DNA from: Echiichthys vipera
Taxonomy: Eukaryota > Chordata > Actinopteri > Perciformes > Trachinidae
DNA length: 64,000 nt
Assembly (NCBI GenBank): GCA_963691815.1
Contig: OY829655.1
Span: 12,718,279 to 12,782,278 of the forward strand
Direction: 5' to 3'
Shown: positions 32,503 through 43,160 of the stretch, one piece after another
Layout: each line of letters begins with the position of its first letter
Numbering within the stretch: the stretch's first letter is position 1
The notes under the pieces: model-generated
Databases searched by the model: none
What the model was told of the DNA's origin: nothing
Seen by the model: the letters and a program-made list of their open reading frames with translations, nothing else
Program-made: the position numbers and the translations under genes

Positions 32503-35500
32503 CTATTCAGTAGCAGCTCCACTGACTTGCAGGACGAAGAGGAAGATGTGAACAATGTCAATGTAAAGAGAGAGCGCTCCATAGATGTACTCCTCTGGGC
32601 TGATGGCCAACTCTCGATTTCCAATAAGAAGCTGGGTGTTGTATACTAAAAACTAACATAGAAAGAGAAGACAGGACAAAGATGAGGCATAAAAAAGGAA
32701 GGAATGTGGTTTTGTCTGTTGTCTTTGTTGAGTTCAGGTTAGAGATACAAACCATCGCATTTGGTATATACGTTTTCCCTGTTAACCTCATACATCGCAA
32801 GCATTTAATGGCTTTCAAACATGATGATGTGTAGCTATCTTTACTGTTTTAGCTCTGTGTGTCTGTCCAACACACTGGTCCAAGACAAGATAGCTCAACA
32901 CAGCTGGGGTTTTCTGTTTCCACCTGTACACAAAGCAGACTATGGGTGTGTTCCAATACCCATATTATTCATGCTATTTAGTGTGCAGGAAAAAGATTCA
33001 GTGTGTCAAATACAATATAAAAAAAAATATAAGAATTTCCTCCTCATATTATGCTGTATGCAAGTCAGTTTTTCTGGCTATTCTGACCCATAATCCTCTG
33101 CACAGTGGAAGATGCGCTATAGAGATAGATACATGAGAAATAGGAGTTCAAGGCGTAATGTTACGAAGTAGCACATCCCAATTTTATATTTACTGCATGC
33201 AATAGTACGTGCTTTGTAAGGGCGGCTGCAGTAGATACCTAAAGAACATTTGGAACACAGCAAGAGTCAACAGCCACATTAATTAAAATACATCGGTTAT
33301 GTTCATCTAAGGGTGTGCTTACTAATCTACTGAGAAAAGCGCAATTTAAAATTGATCTATTATTATTTTAAATACAAAGTTTTGACGTGATGGTGGCAGA
33401 GAAACCCATTACGTGGATAAGATATTTTACTGGCCATTGAAAACTTTGATCTACTATGGTGCTAGAGCAAAAGTCAGAGGATAACTGAAGAGATTTGGGA
33501 TACCCAGCACAGGACCGGAACCATGAATGTGGAAACGGCTAAAAAATATCCAAATCTAGTTGGAAATTCCCATCGCACTTACTGATCATGTTCAAACCCC
33601 CCAAAGATGAACCCTTAATATTTTGCATACACCACTCGCAGGAGAAAACACGAATTTAGCGCGGGCTCGACCTCTTTGCTAATTATTGGATTATCTGGGA
33701 GTTAGGCGGCCTCAGGCAAGATGGCAACAGCCGGAGCCACTGGGAGCCGCCCACACTGAGCTTCATTTTGGCTCTTCAGAAACCTTTGGGTGATGTCACA
33801 GAGACTATTTACATATTTTATACAGTCTATAAGACAAACCTGAGGGATATAAGGCCCTAGATATATCAAATTAGCAGCATGTTCCAGCAAACAATTATAT
33901 ATTTTGGGGTGTAAGGACCATTATGCCTCTTGTTATTCAACAATAACATGTATTAAATACAGGGCTCAAATTCTCTCCTTAATTCATGCGAGAGTAGACT
34001 CACCAGAGTGTAAACGATGGCTCCGATTGCAGCATAGAGCATATGCAGCCAGGGGACCTGTTGAGTGACATAAGAAAGGCCTCTGAATGTGAAATTAGTC
34101 ACAGAGAGCTGCTACTCCTCACACTGAGAAGCAAACGAGTAAAACGTAATGAAGGAAATAATTCTACCAAAGGGTCCTCACATATTGGAAGGAGAGGACG
34201 ATGGCGGTAACAATCCCAATGATCATGAGCACAACAGAAGCAATGCAGAGAAATCCCCCGCAGGAGGTGAAGTCTACCTGTGATGAGAAACAAGTCATTA
34301 ACAGGATGAAAGTGAAGGTAATATGCGTCAAGCAACATGAAAGAGCAGTCAAGATCATTTGAAAGAGGATCAGAATGAGGTACAAAAAAAAATAATTAAT
34401 AAATATTGGGTGGATGTAAGAGCCAAAAATGTGGATGTAAGAGCCAATGTAACTCATTCATCTCCAGTTGCATCAGACAGCAAAATTGGATTCAAATCTT
34501 ATCCCAAACTGTTATAAATATTTAAAGGAACTCAGTGCACCATTGTAATGCGAGACAAAGGCATTCTTTTACCCTGACAACAAAGACCTTCTCTGACAAG
34601 CCATGGACCACTGAGCTACAGAGAGACGCAGTTTACATCTCTGTTTACCTTGGTTTGGAAGCAGAAGATTGTGACAGCTATACAAACTAATGCTGTTATT
34701 CCCATGGCGAGGAGCACTGCCTTTGTCTCATAATAGCTGTAAAAGATACAGAAAGTGATTAAACAAAATCATAAATAAATCATGAAATTGTACTGTATTT
34801 GTGTATTGCGGTGTAGAAAACAGACCTTGAAATTGTTCCAGACATGTAAGACAAGGCGACAGTCTGTAGGATAAAACGTGAAAACAACGAGTGGGTTTCT
34901 ACCTTTTTCTCCTGTTGTTTTTCTTTCTTTCTTTCTTTGTTTTGCTTTACTATTTCAGTCACACCTCACAATATACTCTTAGTGTAGCCATATCTGGTGG
35001 ATCATACCTAATATTAGCTTCTGACCTGTACTCTAACAAACATACTTACAAATATTCCCAGCAGCACAATATTCCATGGGAAACGCCTCCTGAACACAAA
35101 GGATGAATATTTTAAAATGTATGCAAACAGAAGTATTATTACTGGTTATGAATATTTAAGTAAGAAATAACATTATTAGTGTGTGACTTATTGAGCAAGG
35201 CCAGGGCCATGCTTACCTTGGCTCTTTGCAGCAGATAAGGATGCAGTAAACCATAAAATAAACCACCCTTTGGAGAGATAAATCACTGTTACTGTATATG
35301 CACAGCGTGTCATGGGAATAATCACACTAATAATATTGTTGATTCTGGAGAGTTGCTCTGTCTGTGTTTGTTTGTTTTTTTAATCCAATGGCACTGAAAT
35401 GCATGTTTTTTTTATTTTATTCCTGTAGTGTAACTCACAAAGATGCCCAGTAGATGCCAGGGTATCTGATGACAAACAGCCTCACTGGGTCACTATGGAA

Positions 35501-36234
35501 GCACAGACATAAGGGATCACTCAGAGTAAACTGTCCCTCACCCTCCATCAGATGCATTAAGCTCTGGAATACTGAGTGGGATAAACAGGGACACTTACAC
35601 AAATGTAAAGACTGCAACAACTGAAAAGGTGACGGCAAGCTGTGCTGTTAAAATTAAGTAAACCTGCCCACAAACACAAAACCAAGCACTTCTTAGGGAA
35701 ACATTTCAGTGACTGTACAGGACTCTCATTGGCACTCTAAACAGCAGAAAGACGCATAGTAGATAATGTGTGACATGATCCTTACCTTTCGAATGAAGGC
35801 ATGCCGAATAGATGTGCTTTCCCACTGGGTGCTCAGAAAATCCTCCATGTCTCCTGCAGAATTGGGAACAGCGAAGTGGTAATTTATACTGATTACACTT
35901 GGAAGCTAATTTCGTATAAAGCAGGGTGTGATTTACTGAAGTCCTGTATCATTTCCTCAAGACCTTGGTTGGATACAGGCACTCCGGCAGACAGAGTCGG
36001 TATTGTGGTGGGCATCCCAGATGGAGAGAAGCCAGGGGCTGCCCACATCCCATCTTGCGGGTAGACTCCCTCCTGGCCCCAGTAGCCAGGCGGGTCGGGG
36101 CCCATGCCCGAATGGCTGTAAGATGGAGGTAGTGGAAGAGAGGAGCCCTGTTGTGGCTGGTGGGAGTAGTTCCCATACTTTGGATGGTGCAGTGCATCCT
36201 CATAGGGTGGAGGATTATCCATTTTAGATGTCAT
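32503..36234 (-). CDS. tmbim1: TMBIM1-like lifeguard protein (BAX-inhibitor-1 family)
   Basis: Seven-helix membrane protein of the TMBIM/lifeguard family; relatives sit in Golgi, lysosome or ER membranes, moderate Ca2+ leak and protect from death-receptor killing. Coding exons in order: 36234-35937, 35853-35786, 35663-35599, 35492-35439, 35267-35217, 35089-35050, 34863-34826, 34736-34649, 34277-34182, 34057-34004, 32652-32503. Phases agree, 333 residues. The N-terminus is Pro/Tyr/Gly-rich with a PPPY motif (residues 8-11), as in WW-domain-binding lifeguards. Then come STSIRHAFIRKVY, seven hydrophobic helices from about residue 123, RRRFPWNIVLL, FCFQTKVDFTSC, VPWLHMLYAAIGA, LLIGNRELAISPEEYIYGAL and a short C-terminus. 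A second Met at residue 5 (36222) is an alternative start. The family-conserved Asp of the YDTQ motif is Asn (residue 289). Adjacency to pnkd favours TMBIM1 over GRINA or FAIM2; the paralogue identity is less sure than the family. Confidence 0.9.
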
Positions 36235-36635
36235 GATTGCCTTGAATAGAGGATATGTGGTGATGAGCTACATCAGACATATGCAATGTACTGGTGGCAT
36301 GACAGATATTGACAAGAGAATATGACACATATAAAAGGTAATAACATCCATCTCATTACTCATGTCTTGTCAGTATGATATTGTTCAATTATTATGTACA
36401 TACACCTTTTTTTGTCACAATTACATATTAAAACCTGGTTGTTGTTGTTGTTATTATATGCTTGTGCTAAAACACATTTAAAACAAAGGTAACAAACCAA
36501 ATGACAGTATTAGTTATCTATGATTAATACCCCATGTAAAATATACTATTTATACTGGAAAATAAAGTCTGTGAAAACAATGACACAAATGAGAACATAA
36601 ACAACAACAAAAAGGAAGAAATAAATTGCACTCAC

Positions 36636-36790
36636 CTGGTGGCTTCAGCCTGAGATGGGAGCACTGTTCCCTTCTGTCCTTTGTCTCCTTGGAGGTTTAC
36701 AGACTTACACCACAGGAGGATGACATCTTCGTAATGGGATATGTCCCCTGAAACTTACACTGTTACTGTCTCAGCAAGCACGGAGACTCC
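36636..36790 (-). other. Candidate 5' untranslated exon and promoter side of the TMBIM1-like gene
   Basis: On the - strand a consensus donor gtgagtgc starts at 36635. The coding exon begins at 36240 after the acceptor ttcaag, leaving six untranslated bases before ATG. A non-coding first exon ending at 36636 fits this. Its 5' limit is unknown; about 36790 is a guess from a shift to AT-rich sequence. Confidence 0.45.
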
Positions 36791-37239
36791 GCTTGCTCAG
36801 GTTCCTATTCAAAATACAAAAAAATAAGTCTACAATTTAAAAACAAACCCCACAGACTGTTGTGTCCTTCAAATATTTAGTAAGTTGGTAGGTGCATAAA
36901 ACTAACAATGCTGAGTTGAATTTTAATTATTTTAACTGTCTCCTGATATATGTTTTTTTTCCAAAGTCCTATTTTATCTCCCTTGCACTGTAGGTTGCAC
37001 AAACATTATTAGCGTACTATACAGACTACTGTGTATTGTCTCACTTTGAACTATAGCCTAATGTTTCAGTGTCCCACCAGGAGCTAAATTATTTAGAAGT
37101 CGACCGAAACTTGGCTTGATTCCATATTGACGGCATATATAATTGATGAATTACGGTGAAACTACGGCAATTTTCAAAATTCACACATGCCCAAAAAAAT
37201 ATTAGTAAATTCTGAAAACTCTCTACCATATCCAAAAAC

Positions 37240-37600
37240 TAGATTGCTAAAATTTTAACTTGTGATCATGTTTAAAGTGTGGGACTGCTCCATAATGAAG
37301 TGGTAAAGATGTTATATATGACATGAGAGAAACCAGAGGAATGTTCTGAGTAAACTATGTTTTCTGTTTCAGAGCTGAGAACACTGGGCTACAAAAAAAT
37401 AAAGCTCATTTGGGTAGGCTATAAAAGGAAAAACAAAATCAGTCTCACATTCAATGGACAAGCGTCAGACTTTGTACTTAATGACATCACAAGTTTGAGA
37501 CTTACTTCTCTGGTATAGGCTTTGACAGAGAGTAGCTCATGTTCACAAATATTGATCAAACATTCCTATGCCATGAAAATGTGTTCCCCTTTAAGTCGTA
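37240..37600. repeat. Dispersed repeat, copy 1
   Basis: Shares ordered blocks with 46590-46880: aataaagctcatttgg, gatgacat..., gtttgagacttactt, and gctcatgttcac followed by atattgat. Divergence is moderate, so this is an old interspersed repeat. No ORF; superfamily unknown. Confidence 0.6.
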
Positions 37601-37880
37601 CCACCAAAGATTCTCTCTGGTTGTACAACACAGAGCAGTAAATGCTAGGCTAAAGCCTTAAAATCATAACTTTGCTCTTTGAGTATGAATGTGTTTTTCT
37701 GTCATGGAACTAACTTTGAATGGGAATACTACATAAAACTAAAATTGAGTCACAACTTAAGCCATAGAAAAGCAATTTTCTTGACACAACATTACATTTC
37801 TGGTTTAAAAACAATATTGAGTTTCTAGTTATTGAGGAATTAAGACTTTTTTTTGAAGCCCAACCACATTCACAGTGGAT

Positions 37881-38060
37881 TCAAGATTCAAGATTCAAGA
37901 AGCTTTATTTATCCCGAGGGAAATTATTGTGCCACCGTTTCAATACAAAGATGGGAAAGGATCAGAGTGACAATAAGCTAACATAATCAAATCAAAATAA
38001 TTTCGTAGGAATATACAATATACAACCATACGCACTTCGCAGTTTAGCAGCATATTGAAA
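37881..38060 (-). mobile_element. LINE-like 3' end fragment
   Basis: Three tandem attcaag units are followed by gctttatttatcccgaggga, a wording typical of antisense 3' ends of fish LINEs. No coding sequence remains. The right limit is approximate. Confidence 0.4.
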
Positions 38061-38465
38061 TAAAATAAGTACAAACTAAATAAGTGATAAGGAGCACTGA
38101 ATCATGGAAAGCACTGAATCATGAAAGCAATGATCATGGATGTGATGAAGAAAAAAAACAAATCTAAAATGTTATTTGTTTTTTTATAACAGTTTTTCAA
38201 ATGTACATTCACTTCAAATAGATTAAAAATGTCAAAATGTTGGCACAAAAAACAACAGGATTTACACAAAAAAGTACAGGACATTAGTGCAATAATATAA
38301 AACCATAAAATAAGCTCAAGTATACACAAAATTGAACCCAATCATGAACACACACGATTAATATTTACCTAATGTGTTATAATTTGCATAAATTATTTGT
38401 TTAAATGTATGTAAGTGTAAATGAATGTCGTTAAAATGTTGTACTCTTTTTCTTTTAAATCTCCC

Positions 38466-38492
38466 CACTTCCGGGGTTGGCGCATACGTCAT
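38466..38492 (+). promoter_or_regulatory. pnkd proximal promoter: ETS and CRE-like sites
   Basis: cacttccgg (38466-38474) is an ETS/GABP-type site read on the - strand, and tacgtcat (38485-38492) is a CRE-like site. Both lie within 50 bases upstream of the pnkd ATG, with no TATA box. The transcription start is not visible, so the sites may sit at or just below it. Confidence 0.45.
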
Positions 38493-38512
38493 CACGTTGC
38501 TGCTCAGAGGCC

Positions 38513-41500
38513 ATGGCGCTTCCTGACTGGCTGGTAACGCTGTTCGCCACCGCATCCTTGTTGTGTTTCTTCTGTTTATGTGTCCGCTACAGACGCAAGG
38601 TACAAGTGCTCTGCAGAAAACTGTTGAGCAAAATAATGGCCCGTACGGAGAAGCCGTTGTTCCGCATCGCGTGAGTATTATATGACCTTCCGTGAAAAAA
38701 GCAAGGTTTTGTTGTCATGGCGGTGTTGCTCGTTAGCGTACATTCTTTTGAAGAGGCCGTCCCACCAAACTATTCAAATATGCTCCAATTTGAACAAGTC
38801 CTACCACTGACATTTTGGTTTGAAGCTTTTCCCACGACGATAATAGCCACTGGCAACTAACTGTAACGTTATATATCATATATAACATTTCCTCAACACA
38901 TTTCTTCTGAATGATAAATTATATTTTGTCGTATTTTGACTAATGTAGAGCATAATGGTTCAGTTGATTTAGCGTGACCCCCTTGTCTCTTTTGACTACT
39001 TATTGGGTTTTTTTTGTTGTTGTTTTGTTTTTTTACTTTGTTCAAAATGTACAAAATAGATATGGCAACATTTATATTCCTTACAAAGCATTGGCCAAAT
39101 GGCACAACAGTATTGTTATCAAAGATAGACATTTTGTAATACAGGATTAGGAATGGATTACAAGGGTAGTGCTTTTAGTAATACATTCTGAACAGAATTA
39201 TAATACCGATAGAAAGGAGATCAAAATTAAATTGAAATAAATCATTTTACAACTACATGTTGGAGTTAACGTTATCAACCCCTGCCACCACATGCAGTGT
39301 TTCCTAGCCTTTTGCACTGTTTTCCCCAGGTACACACTCTACACTAGGACCAGACTTGGCTACATGTACTACAAGAGACAGATGAGAAAATCCAGAGAAA
39401 ATTACCCTGCTGGACACTCCTCGACTCAGCCCATGGACGTCAATGGTATGCAGCAGTCTGGATTTTTACTCTTTCCTATTCATACAGTGTTAAGTGCCAT
39501 CCACAAAAACGGAGAGGCCCTGTTGTTTGGGTCAAACATAATGCGTAACGTGTACATGAATCAGGATATTACTTTAGAATACCATGTTATTGCTTACTAT
39601 TGCCAGAACAAGCCTGAAATTAGTTTTGCATCACAGAAGCTCCATTTACAGCATCAAGAAAAGATGAGAGAGAGAAAAGACCATCAGCGTGCATTTAATC
39701 TGGGATTATGTGCTGTATTTAGTTTGAGGATTGATTGGTGCACAAAAGAGTGCCTCAGTCAAACCTTATTAGATTTTGGAACCCGTTACCTCCAGTTTTA
39801 TGGTACCAAATTGTACTCCCTGTTCAGAACACGATTGAGGGCAGAAGAAATGTTGTTGTTGTTGAGTCATACAATTTCTGAGGTGGTTGACCTACAGTCT
39901 ATGAGCAGATTTTTTAATTGTTGGAGCAGTTTTGATTTTGAGGTAGAAGCCAAACTCTCGTGCCATGTAGTGTTACAGTACCGTAAAAAACACTTATAAC
40001 AGCGGTAAAAATGTGTTTACCGGCTGAGAAACGAGGGTCTTTGTTTTGTCTTATTGCAAATCATATCAAGGCTATTGATAAACCCAAGTATTGAAATGAA
40101 AATACCTGCTTTTTTTTTTTAAATAATGGATAACAAAAGAAACGTTATGACAGTCAGATGACTGTCATAAAGTTTCACCATCTTGTGAGTCAACTACAAT
40201 CTCTTAGAAGTATTTTTTATTACCATCAATGCTGTCATTCCAAGACATACTATGAACATTATATGGATTCCTTTATGACCACTTGTCTACTTCTACAATC
40301 ATTCTTAATAAAAGGGTTTAACATTTTCCTAAATACTTAATTTCTAACTCTTCTTCTGTCCACAGGTATTAAAATTGTTCCCATCCCAGTACTGTCTGAC
40401 AACTACAGCTATCTTGTAATTGACACGGGCTCCAGTGTTGCGGTTGTTGTCGATCCTGCAGACCCTCAAACCGTTCAGGTGAGTGCCTCTGCTGTCAGTT
40501 GTGTGCATAGATATCACTGACTGATAGTTTCCTGTGCAATAAGCCTTGGCTTGCTGAACAACACATAGCCGTAGAAAAAGTTGGGACACACCACGTATTT
40601 ATCACATCAATTTTACCTGAAAGACACCACATATAAACAAAAATATGTGTTAGGATTATATGAGACAATATCAGATGAGATATAGTATGGATGCTCTTAA
40701 CAATTCGGTTATATTACAAAAAAAAGTTTTTTGAGAAGGACTCAGAACAGTGCATATAGATAGGTTCAATGGTAATGGGAAATTGGCGGTATGTGTGATT
40801 TTAATTCTTGAGCACACACTTTTATCAAGCTCCCAAACCCAAAATGACAACTTTGACTTTTCTTTTTTTCAATCAGGTATTGTAAAATGACTAGATTTGT
40901 CGGTGCACTTCCATTTTTGTTGTTGTCTTAGAATTGTACCTTTTACTGCAGCTAGTGGTTGTAGTGAATGAGCATGTTTGTGCATTTCCAGCAGCATCCA
41001 TTTCATGCAAACCGTTTAAAGGACTAATTCCATATTGCGTCAACAGTCTGAAGTATTTTGCAGCTCTATGGGCTTTTGAATAAAATGCTGCTGAAGTGTT
41101 CTTTTATATGGTAATTGAAGGTTGTAACGGCACTTGTATTTTTTCAGGCAGTTCTCAAGGAAGAGGGAGTGACTTTAGAAGCAATACTCTGCACACACAA
41201 GCATTGGTGAGCTTTATAGTTCTTATACATGCCTACCAGTATTGTTTATTTATCTGTGGTTTGTTATTACATTTTTATCTATACAAACATTGGGAGATGA
41301 GGCTAAATATATCATGCATGACGGATTATAAAAACTCTATACTGTGTCAAGTGACTATAGGCAAACATGATGTTCTCCTGCACACAACTGCTGGTGTGAT
41401 ACATAATCTAAGGGAAACACCCACACTAATGTGAATATCTTTGAAAATAACATTAATACGTCAGATATTCTCCCCAGACTAAAATAAAGAGGATGTGGAT

Positions 41501-43003
41501 GAAAATGCTGAGTGTAGATTGGAGGCCAACACAAATTCAAGTTTTTCTAGTGTGTCCACAGTACTGGCAAGCATCTGCTTTTTTGTTTCCAGGGATCACA
41601 GTGGGGGAAACAAAGAGTTGAAAAAGCTTCACAGCTCATGCAGAGTTTATGGAAATGCAGCTGATAACATTCCTGGCCTCACACAGTAAGTCCCTGCTTG
41701 CACCGCTTCCCGCAGAATCAATCTGACTGTACTGAGTTCTGTCTTGTTCCCTTTGTCAGCACTAGGAGTAGCTGACTGCACGGTACATTATCACGGTATG
41801 ATGAACTGTTCTGTTATGCTGAAGAATGGGGCCATCCTTAGCTAGACATCATCCAAACCACTGAACTAAAGTCTATTTTCCAAAATGATGATGACTGACT
41901 TCACAACATCACCTAGAAAACTAGTTGTTCCCCATTTGTTAAGAATGGAAAGTACATTTGATTAAAAACATTTTCAACATTATTTCAACAGAGAGGTAAC
42001 TTTTCATGTATTAGAGGTACTGCACATTTTTTAAATGTTTTTATTTGTTTAGCTATCATTTGTTCAGAATAAATAAATTGACTTGAATTTTTCTTCCCTT
42101 TCTGATTATTAGGTAACCAGTTGTCATAAAAACTCCACATCTTACATTCTCCTTAGAGCACCTCTATTTTTTCTGTGTACCCAGTCCCCTCTCTCACAAG
42201 GACTCAGTAACAGTTGGCCGTATGCACTTTAAGGCCCTCTTCACTCCTGGACACACAGTGGGCCACATGATCTACCTCCTGGATGGCCGGACAGTCGACA
42301 TTCCCTCCAGCCTCTTCTCTGGTGACCTGGTGTTCCTCTCAGGCTGTGGTGAGTTACAACACAAGGGGGTCCATAGAAATAATCCTATAGAATTGACATT
42401 ACCATTACATGGTTAACTGCAACTCGTGCTTTTATGTAAAACACAGCAGAGACAGAAAGTATGTAATAAAACAACGGAGACCTCTGTGATGTGTGTTTGA
42501 TGATAAGTCATTCTACACATAAGGTTGGTCTTTGTACCCTCTAATGGGCCCCTGAATGTCAGTAAGTAGTGTTGTTTTTGGCGGCATGTTTTACTTTTAG
42601 TCTAGTCTAGTTTTAGTCGACTAAAACTTAAGACATTTTAGTCTAGTTTTAGTCAAATAAAATTGTATATTAGTCTCTTTTTAGTGATGCAATTATATTT
42701 AATCAATATAATAAAAGTACCTAGTAGTATTGACGAAACCAACATTTTCTTTTAGCTAAACCCATGCAGATATCTTTAGTTTAAATGCATGTACAGGTCT
42801 AGAAGAAGTAATCCAATTCATGTTGATGCTAAATTAAGTTCAGTGTGATTTGCAAATGTGTGAAATACAAAACTAGTGAAAGTATTTGGCCAACAAAGGG
42901 AAGTTTAGTGCACTTATAGAGTGAGTCAGTCAGGTAGGAACTAAAAACACACTTTACACTCTCTCACAAATAAATACACATACACACCCTAGCCGCGCGC
43001 ATG

Positions 43004-43065
<62 letters not shown>

Positions 43066-43090
43066 ACTCTCTCTCTCACAAACATGCTAG

Positions 43091-43160
<70 letters not shown>

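Larger units (their letters stand above)
36800..38460. other. Divergent spacer between the TMBIM1-like gene and pnkd
   Basis: About 1.7 kb of AT-rich DNA between two divergent 5' ends. It contains a dispersed repeat (37240-37600) shared with pnkd intron 8 and a LINE 3' fragment (37881-38060). The remainder shows no gene. Confidence 0.6.
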
